DNA of 64,000 nucleotides from Chlorocebus sabaeus. Taxonomy: Eukaryota > Chordata > Mammalia > Primates > Cercopithecidae. This document shows positions 35,626 to 46,719 of this stretch, in pieces. Where the stretch lies: NCBI RefSeq assembly GCF_047675955.1, contig NC_132915.1:51846026-51910025 (forward strand). The letters are read 5' to 3'. Within the stretch, counting starts at the first letter, position 1; every line of letters begins with the position of its first letter. Below the pieces are notes generated by a model. The model did no database searches, was not told where the DNA came from, and saw only the letters and a list, made by a program, of their open reading frames with translations. Both the position numbers and the translations under genes were made by a program.

Positions 35626-36911
35626 TTTGCTTGCCAGTTTTAGCTCTGTTTCTAAGTAAATGTTTGCCATTGGCAGATCATTAACTGCTTTCTGTCCCAC
35701 TTTGCTTATCAGAAGGGTGAGATGTTGCTCTAAATTATTTCTAAAATATCTTCCAGCTTCATTTTTTATTAATAAAAGGCAATATTATTTCCCTGCTTTC
35801 CTAAGTCCACCAAGTAATCTCTTTCACAATGCAAAGCAGAAATATGCTGTGAACTAAATTCCCATTCCAGCTGCCCAGATACTGGCATAAGGTTGACTGA
35901 AGTCGTATTTTTCAGTATTGTGAGCTTTCATCCTTTTTTTCTTCTTTATAGTTAATTTAATGAGAGGTTGGTTGGTCCCATTTCTTATAAAGGAAAGAGA
36001 TTAGGGTTTGGATAGCTCCTTGAGCTTCTTTTTAATTATCTCAGATTTCACATTTTTCAAGAAGAAATGGCTGTAACTTATTCAAGAGGAAGAAAATTCT
36101 GTGATGCACATTATAACTATAGTAGATCAAAGGCCTCATTTTTTGCACTGTGCAGGTGTAGAATTTCTGTGACAGAGGAGGATCTGCGATAGGCAGTAAA
36201 AAAGGAAAAACAAAATTACATTAGTTTCACACGTTTGCTTTGCAACATCTGTTTAGGTGGAAAGCATTTTGCCTGTTGATTTATTGAAGAGTTTGGTCAT
36301 GACAAGCCATGTCTGTCTATTTCCCTGGTTATTTTGAAAGCTTTGAGTCCAAAGGGATTGAAGTAGCCTAGCTAAATTGCACTGATGCCAGTAAATAGTG
36401 ACTTTGTATAAGGGGCAGAGTGAGCATCTGCTTTTCTTAGAATTCTGGAGCCAAGTGTGATATCTGGGGACAGAGGGGTAGAATTGGACTGACAGCTTAG
36501 TTTTTCTGCTGCCCTGAATTTACTAAAGTTAGCTGTGAAAATAGCCCAACTTAATCAATGTAGGCCAGTTTGTCATATCATTGTTTCCTGTGACATTGGC
36601 TGTTCATCAACACCTGAGACCTGAGTCAGTCAGTGCTTCCTCCCCACAGTTCACACACACATAGCTGATGGATTACCATCTTCACACAGATCTCTTAAAT
36701 ACAAATTTAACCTCACTTTAAAGTCCTATATTGACAAAAAGACCATATGACTGTTTTGCTAACAATTCTGAATATCTTCAGCATCCAGCCAATATTTTTT
36801 TTCCCTTAGGGAGCACGAAAGGGAGGGAAGTAGGAAGGATTTTTGTTACTGGTTAGTGAAAAGCCAAATTACTATTTCACAGCAGGAACCACCATAAACA
36901 GAAAAAAGCAA

Positions 36912-36981
36912 GCAAGCAAACAAACAACCCAGAATTTCAAAAGCAAACACCCACCCACCCCCCCCCCCCCCCAGAATTTCA
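36912..36981. repeat. C15 run within a duplicated 12-bp flank
   Basis: 'cccagaatttca' occurs at 36928-36939 and again at 36970-36981. Between them lie 'cacccaccca' and an uninterrupted C15 run (36958-36972). A short 'gcaa/acaa' repeat precedes it. On the minus strand the G runs could form a quadruplex. Confidence 0.9.
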
Positions 36982-38110
36982 CAATCACCGCACTCCTAGC
37001 ATCCAACCCATTATTTTGCAAATTACTTTGAGATCAGGGGTGGGTGAACCAATTGAAAAGTAACCTAAGCCATCATTCGTATATTATAAATGATTCGTAA
37101 TAGCTAAAATCCATTTTTTAGAAAAGTGTAGCTGTGTACATCTTGAGATGCAAGACCAACCCTGAAAACTTCTGAGAGATATTGCTTTTTTCCCCCCATG
37201 TTTTAAGACCAAGGAAATGGGAATAGAAAGAAGTAGTACCAATTTTAGTTATCATCATAAATTCAGTAGCAAACTTCAGCAAAATTATCATCTTAAAGAT
37301 GTGTTTTGGACATGTCCTTCTCTGCATCCTATCTTTAAACATACTTGGAAGCACTATTTATCCTTACTAGATCTTCAGAGGGCAGCCTAGAAACCATCTG
37401 AGTTTTTGTAGAAATAGAATCTGACCTCGTTGCTTTCCAATCAAAGAGTGACCATTATCTTGAACCCAGTTGAAAAGCTGATTACTTTATTTTCTTAAAT
37501 CAGTGGGTACACTGGACGAAGATGCCTTTATGTTATTGCATATGTAGTTTTCCAGATGTCTTACTAATGTATAGGCAAACGTGTTCAGTAGATTCAGTGA
37601 AGTTTACATGCTTTCCAGAGAGATACTTAACTGAGTCAGTTACTAGGCATAACGTGTCATGCCCTGGGTCTTCGGAATGTCTTATCACAGATACTCTAAG
37701 TCAGGAATTAATTGTTTAGCTCAATTGCTTCCAAATATACAGCATTCTATTTGTGTAATACAAATAGCAAGCACAGTGGGCAAAACAAAAAGAGAGACTA
37801 ATTGAGAAACCATTTTTAGGACAAATTCTATCAATGCAAGTGTATGGTATATTAAAGAGAGACGAAAGTTTTGCTTAGCCTAGTCACTTGTATCAAACAT
37901 TTTTTTTTTTCTACCACAATGCTAGATCTCTTTAGAAAGAATTATTTATTTATTTGTTCATGAAATCTTGTCAAAATTGTGTATCAGTGAAATGAATATA
38001 ATTATTACCTCTGAAAGTTAATCCATGTATGCCTGAGGTTTCAATTCTTTGAATTTTTGAAATCAGACCTTGGCGATGACCTTGAGCAGTAGGATGTAAA
38101 TAACTCCCAC

Positions 38111-38144
38111 ATGCTTAGTGTTCCAATAATGGAACACTAGGCAT
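38111..38144. repeat. 15-bp stem, 4-nt loop hairpin
   Basis: 'atgcttagtgttcca' (38111-38125) pairs with 'tggaacactaggcat' (38130-38144) around 'ataa'. Fourteen Watson-Crick pairs and one T-G wobble. It is too short for a typical microRNA precursor and lacks a U run like a bacterial terminator, so its function is unknown. Confidence 0.93.
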
Positions 38145-40191
38145 AAATGGCTACTCCTGCTGGCTTTATTCCAAAAGTTGCATCAACAAAAAGCATTTTG
38201 GGGAGGGGTCACAAGTAAGTAAGTTGAAAAAAATAGTAGAAGCATGATACTAGATATAGAGAAGGAAAGAAAATATGAGTGGGGAAGGGTTTTTGGAAAC
38301 GTCTGTAGTTCTCTACAGTCAGAAAACATTCATCCCCTACTTTAAATAAGACTTCCTGCTTCCCATAATTTGCAGATTTCTACTACTCAGCTTTGCCACT
38401 GAGAAGCTAGTATTTTGTAAAGAGTTTCCTTTTTAATTTTGGGCTTTTGATATGATAATCTCATACTTGCTGAATACATTTACTCTTGAATGACAGTTTT
38501 GTCATTGTTGTTGACCTGAAGCAGGGTGTATTTTTAATGGGAGATGTGAAGAAAAATGGAATAGAAGCAAAAAAGTTATTGCCAAGTTACCATTTTTAGA
38601 CAGTCATTTTAAGTAGCTGGAAAACAATTCTATTGGTTCCTTCGTTCACTGATGAGAAGATCTCTGTAGTGAGGAAGTTGTGAGAGGAAGGGATTAAAAT
38701 TAGCCAACTATCTTACAAAACAATACTTGCGTGTCACTTTGCTCAGTAATCTCTTTTTAGCCATGTGGATTTTTAGTTCTTCAAGTCTAATTCTCTTGTA
38801 TCCTTTGTTGCAGGCTACCTGTGTGAGTCATATGTCAGTGCAATTTCTGGAGGTCAATTGTAGTCCTGAAGTCTCAGAACAATGGCAAAAAGACATAAGG
38901 AGGGCATGATACATTTGGTAAGTGCCTTATGTAAACCACAGAAAATGATAGAGGCAAAATTTGTTTCTTTCCTAAGGCTGGTGATTTATTGCATGTTTCT
39001 TGTCACGGAATAGATAACATAGGAGGACAGGAAGAAATTTGCCAGTTTCCACAGTGCCCCTTGAAAATAATTCATTGAATTGGGTTCCTTTGGAAACATT
39101 CACATATTCTGCATGTATTTTTACCAGACACATTTAGCATCTTAATGGGATAATAAAAGCTATCATTTGGGAAATATACACATTGCTCCTATCTGAGTGC
39201 ACAGTGGTGTTGGTAGGTACTGAGGGAGGAAGAGATAGATGTGCCCCGAGGAAGTCTCTGTCTTGTCTCCATGCACATTTAAGTCTTTTGCACATTTGAG
39301 CAGGGACTGGGGGAGGAGCATGGGAGAAGGGGGCTGGATGTGGCTGGCATCTTTTAAGATTTATGAACTGCTAAATTTAGAAATGTCATTTTTTTATTGC
39401 CAGTGAACTGCTAGCGTCTTTCTATGAGTCACTAAGAAAAAAATAGCAATCACCTCCTTTGCAAGAGCTAGTATGAGTAACACAAAATGGGTTCAATTAA
39501 TCATTTTAACCACTAAGTTCACTCTGGATAAACAAAGTGTGTATCAGAGGATGTGCCCTAGAAAGGTAGTCATCCTTACAAAATGCTACTCTCTGCAGCT
39601 ATGCTCTTCTCATTATCGTATTGCAAATAGTTCTCTGAAAGAAAAAACTGTTCAAGCAAAATATGAAACAGCATTCATTTGTCATTTTCCTTCAGGGACT
39701 AGGCAGCAACCTGCTGTGGCTGAAAATATGTGGTCATTATGAAGCTGGTATTGAATTGCTTGTTTATCTTTAGCAGGGGAGAGAAGTTTCAATGATGTTA
39801 CTATTTGATTGGTAATTTCAGGCATTTCTGCTTTCTAAAGGCGTATACTCTGTTCAGAATTGATATTAATAGACGAATGTGTAAATATGCTCTTTGCGTG
39901 TGTGTTTCTTTTTAATGTTCATATAATTTTCAGTGCCATAAGGTCTTATCACCTGAGGAGTGATGGTGAGTTTTATTTTCTTGTTAGTGTATAGTGTTTT
40001 ATATCACAGTGAGTCAAGTTGCTTCCTCTTTCAGAAACCTGAAGCATTTACTATAAATGGAGTGAGTTAGGATGTCTAAGATGCCTTGTTCGCTGATGAC
40101 AGTATGACTTTGGCAAGTAGATCAGAGAGAGAGTTCAGTGTCTGCATGTGGTGTGCTATCTCTTTCATCTGGTCACAGGAAGCAGCAGGCA

Positions 40192-40320
40192 TTTTTTTTT
40201 TTTTTTTAATGTAGAGTAACCTAGGTTCTGTTTCTCCTCTTTTTCCTGATCCTCCATCTTTTCTTTTTTTTTTCTTCTCCTTTTCTTTCTCCCCATCTTT
40301 TTCTTGTTCTTATTCTTCTC
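40192..40320. repeat. T16 run and pyrimidine-rich patch
   Basis: T16 at 40192-40207, then a C/T-rich patch at 40235-40320 ('tcttttttttttcttctcct' and similar). The K/R/E-rich minus-strand frame at 40165-40386 is its complement and not a gene. Confidence 0.9.
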
Positions 40321-41465
40321 CACACTGGTTAATACTGGATTCAGGGGACTAAAAAGTGACATGAGAAGGTAATAGGCTACACACATCTACTTAAATCCCC
40401 CAGACAGATAAGAACCTAGTCCACTTAAAAGTAACTTCAGATACCATCCTTATAGAAATGCATGCCATCATTTAACAACTTTTACCAAATCCTTTATTCT
40501 GCTATTTAAACCTGTTTCCTTTTATAATGTGCTTAGAGAGCACAAGAAATATGTCACCATTTTCTGAAACATTCCTTACTCAGTCTGCAAAATCAGTCTT
40601 TCAGCCTATTTAATTGGAAGCAGAATTAAAGCTTCATTAACTTTATCTCTAAACTTTTAATCAATTTATGACCCTCTTCAGAGCCTCCTTTGCAGTTTTT
40701 TCAGATCCTCTTTAAGTCAGAGAATGTAGAACTGTACATGTGTCTCCAAAAGATATTTGCCCAGGGCAAGTCAATGGTAAAGTTCAAAAATTTTTTAGAA
40801 GCCCTATTCATGTTCTTCAAACTCTTATGGTCACATTTGCCAAGCAGAATATATTTAGTAAAAGTAAGGATTTGCTAGTACAAGACTGGTAAGGGAGATG
40901 ACTTGACTGCCAGGAAATAATACAACATGTAGAATAGAGAGAAAACATTGCTATCCTTGCATGCTACCATGTTTATTTTATACTTAGGAAAGGAGAAAAA
41001 AAGCAACCTTTGATGAAGAATGGAAACTTGAGCATCACTGAGAGAAGTCTGTTTCGTTGGGGTTGTTACAATAACACTTTGCCTGGAGAAAGTACTCAAC
41101 CTGGATATATTCTGATAATATTGATTTGTGATTCTTTCCATTTAAAGAATCCTTTTGGAGAGTTAGGTGAGGATAGGAAAGTGCAGAGATGTTTAAGGAG
41201 AAGAGTTAGATCAAAATCTTACTTATTCAATAAACTATAAAGTTGTTCTTCCAGGCAAAAGGAGACAATTGCGGGTTTTATTACTGTCTAAATGAAGGGA
41301 CTTTAATTGCTCAGATATACTGCTATGCTTCTTTGCCTCATTAAGTGTATTAACAGTCTGATCTTGCAGTGGGGAAAAAACAGGAAAAAAGTAAATGGGG
41401 TAAAACCATGAATTAAATAGTTAGCTTATAGCAGTATACATCCAAAATGATGGATTCTGATCTGT

Positions 41466-41505
41466 TCTCTCTCTCTCTCTCTCTCTGTGTGTGCGTGTGT
41501 ATGTG
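41466..41505. repeat. compound (CT)n(GT)n microsatellite
   Basis: About eleven CT units pass directly into GT units ('ctctctgtgtgtgcgtgtgt'). Confidence 0.93.
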
Positions 41506-41614
41506 ATCTCACTTTTTAAAAAAGGTTTGCTTTTTATTCCTTGCTTCACAAAAACATTGCTGACCATCCAACACAGTAAACTAGAGTAATCAATACATAA
41601 CAAAGATAGAAGCC

Positions 41615-41945
41615 ACCATTTATTCAGATCGTGCTACATGCCAGGTACTTAATATATTTAAAGTATGATATATCTAGTATACTTTATGTAATGACCTAAT
41701 ATACTTATTTTATCATTTAAATGTATTACCATGAATGACTATCTATATGTCATGCTCTGAGTTAAAGATATGAACCCTAAGATGTAGGCATTTCTGTCGT
41801 TATTTTACAGATGAGGAAAGCGAAGTCCACAGAAGAGACTTGCTACAGTCTCACAGTTTGTCAGTGGCAAAACTTAGTTTTCAACTCAAGTCTCTCTAAC
41901 ACTAAAGTTGATGTTTTTCCTAATGCATTCCTGTTACTCTGCTGG
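41615..41945 (-). mobile_element. MIR SINE (antisense), long or composite
   Basis: 'gtgctacatgccaggtactt' opens an antisense MIR. After an AT-rich stretch, 'tatgtcatgctctgagttaa' resembles the same start again. 'ttattttacagatgaggaaa' and 'gcgaagtccacagaagagac' complete it. Either two overlapping MIRs or one with an internal insertion. The 79-codon frame at 41811-42050 is not a gene. Confidence 0.75.
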
Positions 41946-42374
41946 ACTTGTCAGATTGATCTGGTATCTCAAAAGATTCATGTAAGAGAACCACAGTTTT
42001 TCATCCATAACACTACCTCCAACAGAGATAAGGACACTAAATTGCAATGATATAATTAAACATTTTTGGACTCTTTTTCTATCAGAGAAGCCTAGAGAAG
42101 GTCATTTTTCTTGAAAAAGAAAAAAGGAAAAGAAAAAAAAAAAAAAAAACCAGAGATAGACAAAAGGTGAGGCTTCTGGAATTTTAATGACCAGTCTATT
42201 ATAAATATAATGTCATCTTGGCCTATAATGAGTTATCACAATCATTAACTATTGTTGCAGTTATTGGTTATAAAATAAAAGGCAAAGTCTTAGCTATTTA
42301 ATGTATGATTAATACAGTTGACTTTATTAGGCTCTTACACTGTGTTTGTGGGTTTCTTTCTCTTTCTCTCTTTC

Positions 42375-42407
<33 letters not shown>

Positions 42408-42950
42408 CTCTCTGTCTCTTTCCTTGGGCATTTTATGTGAACCACAAAATTACAGGTCTGTGTCTTATTGTACTTTATGGTTCAGCAAATTAGGCCAGGG
42501 TGATAACCTGAGGGAATATTAATACTCCTTGTTTTAACAAGCCTAAATTTATACCATTGTCAGAAGTTAATTGCTCAGTTATACCCCTGGTGCTCAGGAT
42601 TACTGAGTACTAAAGGATAGTGCTGGGAAGAAAAGTGTTCCATTTTTACAAAATCTACTTCCCTAAGATTTGTATTTCTGGCAGCAAGGAGATGATTACC
42701 CTGAAATACGTGACTATTTATTGAACCAAAAATAGAAGGTGTTTTATATAGGCACTAAGTAATACTTCTAAGGTCTGAAATCCTATGGAGCACATACAGA
42801 AAATGTTTGCAAGTTTATAAAGTATCTGAGTCTGGGTATCTAGTAACTTGGAAAACACTACTATTTTGTCATAAAACTGTACACAAGGGGTTCTTTGTCA
42901 GAACAGCTCCAACCAGATGACAGGATTTATCTCCGAGAAAATGCTCTTTG
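41946..42950. other. unique non-coding DNA with homopolymer runs
   Basis: Contains A17 near 42133-42149 and an isolated T29 run at 42377-42405. The T run is not followed by Alu sequence. Otherwise nothing recognised. Confidence 0.45.
42377..42405. repeat. T29 homopolymer
   Basis: An uninterrupted T run of about 29, followed by 'gcctctctgtctctttcctt' rather than any transposon end I know. Confidence 0.9.
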
Positions 42951-43252
42951 GGCCAGCCGCAGTGGCTCACGCCTGTATTCTCAGCACTTTGGGAAGCCAA
43001 GGCGGGTGGATTGCTTGAGGCCAGGAGTTCGAGACCAGCCTGTCCAATATGGCAAAATCCCATCACTACTAAAAACATAAAAATTATTCAGGTGTGGTGG
43101 CACATACCTGTAATCTCAGCTACTCAGGAGGCTGAGTCAGGAGAATCCCTTGAACTCAGGAGGTGGAGGTTTCAGTGAGTCGAGATTGTGCCACTGCACT
43201 CCAACCTGGAGGATAGAGTGAGCATCTCACAAGAAATAGGAAAAAAAAAAAA
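42951..43252 (+). mobile_element. AluS (Sx-like), full length
   Basis: 'ggccagccgcagtggctcac', 'ttgcttgaggccaggagttc', 'gagaccagcctgtccaatat' and 'ccactgcactccaacctgga', with an A12 tail at 43241-43252. Flanks 'atgctcttt' and 'aagttcttt' could be a diverged target duplication, but this is weak. Frames at 42895-43178 are Alu by-products. Confidence 0.93.
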
Positions 43253-43835
43253 GTTCTTTCCTTTGTGAGGGAGAAAAGGCAGCCAACACTTTCATTTTGA
43301 TCTCCTCCATGCTTTCCTGGAGGCTGAAATGCATCTACCTGATATTGGACTCAGTTTCCTGAGACCAAGAGTATGTGTTAGGGTCAGAAAGGGGAATAGC
43401 TACAAAAATAGATGATGAGAGAGATTATTATTAGATAGTATAACCCTCTGGAACCTCTAGGATAGTCACATATTCACTTGTCCCCTTTAAAAGTGTAATT
43501 AGGCATTTTCCAATTGGTTTGCCACTGCTTTCCTATTCAGTCATTATGTTGTATATAAGAAGAGACCAAGGCTTCAATGACTTTATTTATTTTCCTTATC
43601 TGAAATAATTAAACCTTTCTTTCAGGGAATTATGCAAACTTTTTGAAGTAGCATATGTGAAAGTCCTAGCATGTCATCCTTAAGAATATGCCATCCACAT
43701 GGAATATGTGCTAATATGATTCCTTGTACCCTGCACCCCTAAACTATTAATATATCAATGACTTTTCCCCCTAAGCTTTAGTGGAACTTTCAGATCTTCA
43801 AGTGAGACCTCTAGACAGTAACCACCAAATGATTA
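43253..43835. other. unique non-coding DNA
   Basis: Nothing recognised before the LTR12 boundary. Confidence 0.45.
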
Positions 43836-43917
43836 TGAGAGGTGAAGCCAGCTGGACTTCCTGGGTTGAGTGGGGACTTGGAGAACTTTTCTGTCTAGCT
43901 AGAGGATTGCAAATGCA

Positions 43918-44126
43918 CCAATCAGCACTCTGTAAAAACACACCAATCAGCACTCTGTGTCTAGCTAAAGAATTGGAAATGCACCATTCAGCACTCCGTA
44001 AAAACGCACCAATCAGTGCTTTGTGTCTAGCTAAAGGATTGTAAATGCACCAATCAGCACTCAAAATGGACCAATCAGCACTCTGCAACATGGACCAATC
44101 AGTGCTCTGTAAAATGGACCAATCAG
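43918..44126 (+). promoter_or_regulatory. CCAAT-box array in LTR12 U3
   Basis: Seven intact CCAATCAG boxes start at 43918, 43943, 44009, 44050, 44071, 44095 and 44119. An eighth is mutated to CCATTCAG at 43984. CCAAT boxes are NF-Y sites. LTR12 copies are known from the literature to act as promoters or enhancers. Whether this copy is active is inference. Confidence 0.85.
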
Positions 44127-44153
44127 CAGGACATGGACAGGGCCAAATAAGGG

Positions 44154-44160
44154 AATAAAA
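44154..44160 (+). promoter_or_regulatory. TATA-like box of LTR12
   Basis: AATAAAA lies 28 bp after the last CCAAT box, at the usual LTR12 TATA position. It would direct rightward transcription starting near 44180-44190. Confidence 0.65.
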
Positions 44161-44239
44161 ACTGGCCACTAGAGCCAACAGCGGCAACCCACTTGGGTCC
44201 CCTTCCATGTTGTAGAAGCTTTGCTCTTTTGCTCCTCAT

Positions 44240-44245
44240 AATAAA
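44240..44245 (+). terminator. AATAAA poly(A) signal of LTR12
   Basis: AATAAA is followed by 'tcttactgctgctcactctt' as in the LTR12 R region. In an intact provirus it would specify 3' processing. Confidence 0.65.
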
Positions 44246-44869
44246 TCTTACTGCTGCTCACTCTTTGGGTCCACATTACCTTTATAAGCTGTAACACTCA
44301 CCTCCAGGGTCTGTGGTTTCATTCTTGAAGTCAGCGAGACCACCAACCCACTAGGAGGAACAAATAACTCTGGACACGCCACCTTTAAGAGCTGCGACAC
44401 TCACTGCGAAAGTCTGCAGCTTCACTCCTGAAGTCAGCATGACCACAAACCCACCAGAAGGAAGGCACTCCAGACACATCTGAACATCTGAAGGAACAAA
44501 CTCTGGACACACTATCTTTAAGAACTGTAACACTCACTGCGAGGGTCTGCTACTTCATCCTTGAAGTCAGCAAGACCAACAACCCACCGGAAGGAGCCAA
44601 TTCTGGACACAATTGGAGCTTTGAAACCTATTGACCTAAATTATAGTGGGTTCAGTATAAAAGATTGCTTTTTTTCCTTCCCTTCTCTTTTTTTTTCTTT
44701 TTCCTTATTCCTATCCTGTTATAGTGTTTTCTGCCATGTTATGCATGTACATTTAAAAATTACTCACTAATCCAATAAATACATACTGCTCCCTTATTAT
44801 GCCTTGGAATGTGTGATAAATAGTATAGGGATCACCACAGCTCAAAGGGAGTTGGGAGAGCAACAAGTG

Positions 44870-44940
44870 GTCAGGAGTTGTAGTCAGACTGCTTTGAGTC
44901 ATACCCTAGCTTTACTATTTGCTGGCTATGTGGGAAAATT
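44870..44940 (+). mobile_element. MIR fragment
   Basis: 'agtcagactgctttgagtca' and 'agctttactatttgctggct' match the MIR core. Confidence 0.5.
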
Positions 44941-45024
44941 ACCTAAAATATGTAAACATTAATTTAGAATGTACAATGAAACATGTACAATGTAGAATAT
45001 GTTTTCATATTGAATGTCAAATGA

Positions 45025-45235
45025 AAATAATAGAAGCTCAGGCTGACGACCTAGATTTTGGGGTGCAAACCTTGACTCTGCCAGTTCCTTGCTCTGTAAA
45101 CTTGGGTAAGTGATGAACCTCTCTGTGCCTCTATTTTGTTTTCTATAAAGTAGATTACTGTAAAAATTAAATGAATTAAAACATGCCTTCTGTTTAGAAA
45201 AGTATCTGGCACACGTAAGTGCTCAATAAATGTTA
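45025..45235 (+). mobile_element. MIR SINE
   Basis: 'ttgactctgccagttccttg', 'taagtgatgaacctctctgt' and 'taaaaattaaatgaattaaa' are followed by 'aaagtatctggcacacgtaa' and 'gtgctcaataaatgttaggt'. A well-preserved MIR 3' half. Confidence 0.85.
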
Positions 45236-45489
45236 GGTAGTTCTTGTTCTTTGTTGCTTTTATTATCGTTTTACATTACTTAGGGAAATGCATGCAAATA
45301 ATAAATACTTAGTCAATGTTAATTATTATGTAACAAGTCCTCCCCTTTCATAATTGGCACACGTTTAAATAACAGATCATTATGGGATAAGTATTGTCTG
45401 CATGGTACATATGATAAGCACTTTGTGGATTTAGTTATGGGGACTATCATTTCACAGAAATCACAGCTAAATGAAAAGACCTCAAAAGG

Positions 45490-46115
45490 CTAAGTAATGG
45501 TAAAGATGTGGAGCTACTAGAACTCTGGTATAAATGTAAATATGGACAATTATTTTGTAAAAGTATTCAACAAAAATATTCAGAATATAATAAAGTTCAA
45601 ACTTTCTATGTCTTATGAGCTACTGACTTTACTCTTAGCTATATACCCAAGAAAAATGAGTGCATTTTAGAACAAAAGACATGCTCAGGAATGTTCATAA
45701 CAGCTTTCTTCATAATAGCTAAAAACTGGAAAAAATTAAAATCAGAATGATGGGTTAGGAAAATATGTGAAATGTTCATATAAAATATTATAAAGTAATG
45801 AAAATGATACATAAGTTCAACAATGTGGATAACACTCACAAGCATAATGTTCAATAAAATAAGCCAGGTACAAAACAGCACATACCATAAGGCTGTTTTT
45901 ATACAATATTTTAAATACGCAAAATTCCTTGATGACATGTCAGAATAGTAATTGTCTTTGGGGAGGTAAGTAGCAACTTGGAAAGTGCATGAGAAGGGCT
46001 TCTGAGGTGCCCGTTTTGATTTTAAAATTGCATTTACTTTGTGAAAATTGATTAACCACAATTTTATGTGTTCTTTTCTTTACGTTTTATTTCCATAAAC
46101 ACTTTAAAAAGGAAT
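45490..46115 (+). mobile_element. old L1 (L1M), ORF2 end and 3' UTR
   Basis: 'agctatatacccaagaaaaa', 'gacatgctcaggaatgttca', 'ataatagctaaaaactggaa' and 'aatgtggataacactcacaa' match ORF2 end and 3' UTR. 'tttggggaggtaagtagcaa' and 'actttgtgaaaattgattaa' continue the old-L1 3' UTR. The 140-codon minus-strand frame at 45639-46061, the longest in the window, lies antisense across it and is not a gene. Confidence 0.8.
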
Positions 46116-46719
46116 AAAATGATAAAATCATTGTTTCAGATTTATCTAACAATACAATTTTGGAAATTATTCTAGGTTATTGGTTTCCAAAGGCTGAAAC
46201 AAAGTCCAGAACTACCTGGTTTTGGCTACACCTAAAATAGTAACATATTTATTAAGTTCTTGGGGTTTATAAATGTAAGGTTTTTATTTTTTAAAACCAA
46301 ATTGAAATAGTCTTTTACAGTATTATTTAAGTGGTGCAAAATTATAATAGCTGGAAATGATATTTGATCCTCTAGCATCATTAAAACTTCTTAAGCCTTG
46401 TCTTTTTTGAGGTTGAGTACAGTAAAAAGTTATTTAAAAAATAACAGAAAATATAACCATCTAAATTTACTTTAGACCCACTCTGAGCATATTTTAAACC
46501 TAGCAAAAAACATGTAAAGCCAATTCTTACTTTAAAGAGAATATTGGTTATGAATAGGAATCTTTTAGAAGGTTGAATAATTTGTCAGTGATTTGTTGGC
46601 TACTTACATACCTTGTAACAAATTCAAGAATTACATTGGGATTCTAACGTAAACCCTTACTCCCTAAATGAATCGGATCTATTTTCATTAACTGGAATAC
46701 TTAAACAAATCATTGTTTT
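46116..46719. other. unique non-coding DNA
   Basis: Nothing recognised. Confidence 0.4.

Larger units (their letters stand above)
35626..41465. other. repeat-poor unique block, about 5.8 kb
   Basis: I recognise no Alu, L1, L2, MIR, LTR or DNA transposon here, only homopolymer runs (C15 at 36958, T16 at 40192), a pyrimidine-rich patch (40235-40320) and one strong hairpin (38111-38144). No open frame shows a domain; the longest are 89 and 88 codons (39473-39742, 40875-41141). It contrasts with the repeat density on both sides. Confidence 0.5.
43836..44611 (+). mobile_element. LTR12 (HERV-9) solo LTR
   Basis: It runs from 'tgagaggtgaagccagctgg' to 'attctggacaca' (TG...CA). U3 carries the 'tctagctaaaggattgtaaa' and 'gcaccaatcagcactct' repeat array. 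A TATA-like box, the 'tttgggtccacattacc' R/U5 region and an AATAAA follow. The U5-side part has three tandem copies of a unit starting 'ctgtaacactcac' (about 44289, 44391, 44523). Flanks 'atta' (43832-43835) and 'attg' (44612-44615) fit a 4-bp target duplication with one change. No internal retroviral sequence adjoins, so it is solo. Frames at 43781-44208 are array by-products. Confidence 0.93.

Noticed and set aside
38111..38144. MicroRNA precursor or MADE1 palindromic transposon
   Set aside because: The stem-loop is only 34 nt, too short for a typical pre-miRNA, and the sequence does not match the MADE1 terminus.
42377..42405. T29 run as the tail of an antisense retrotransposon or processed pseudogene
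   Set aside because: The following sequence is neither Alu nor L1 and I could not match it to an mRNA 3' end. No target duplication was found.
43918..44126. Regularly spaced 'caccaatcagcactct' units resembling a CRISPR or satellite array
   Set aside because: They are the known U3 repeat array of LTR12 (HERV-9).
43781..44208. Repetitive frames of 87 and 136 codons on both strands
   Set aside because: Periodic peptides produced by the LTR12 CCAAT-repeat array, not a repeat protein.
45639..46061. Longest open frame in the window, 140 codons, minus strand
   Set aside because: It lies antisense across an old L1 3' end, has no recognisable domain and sits in AT-rich DNA where such frames arise by chance.
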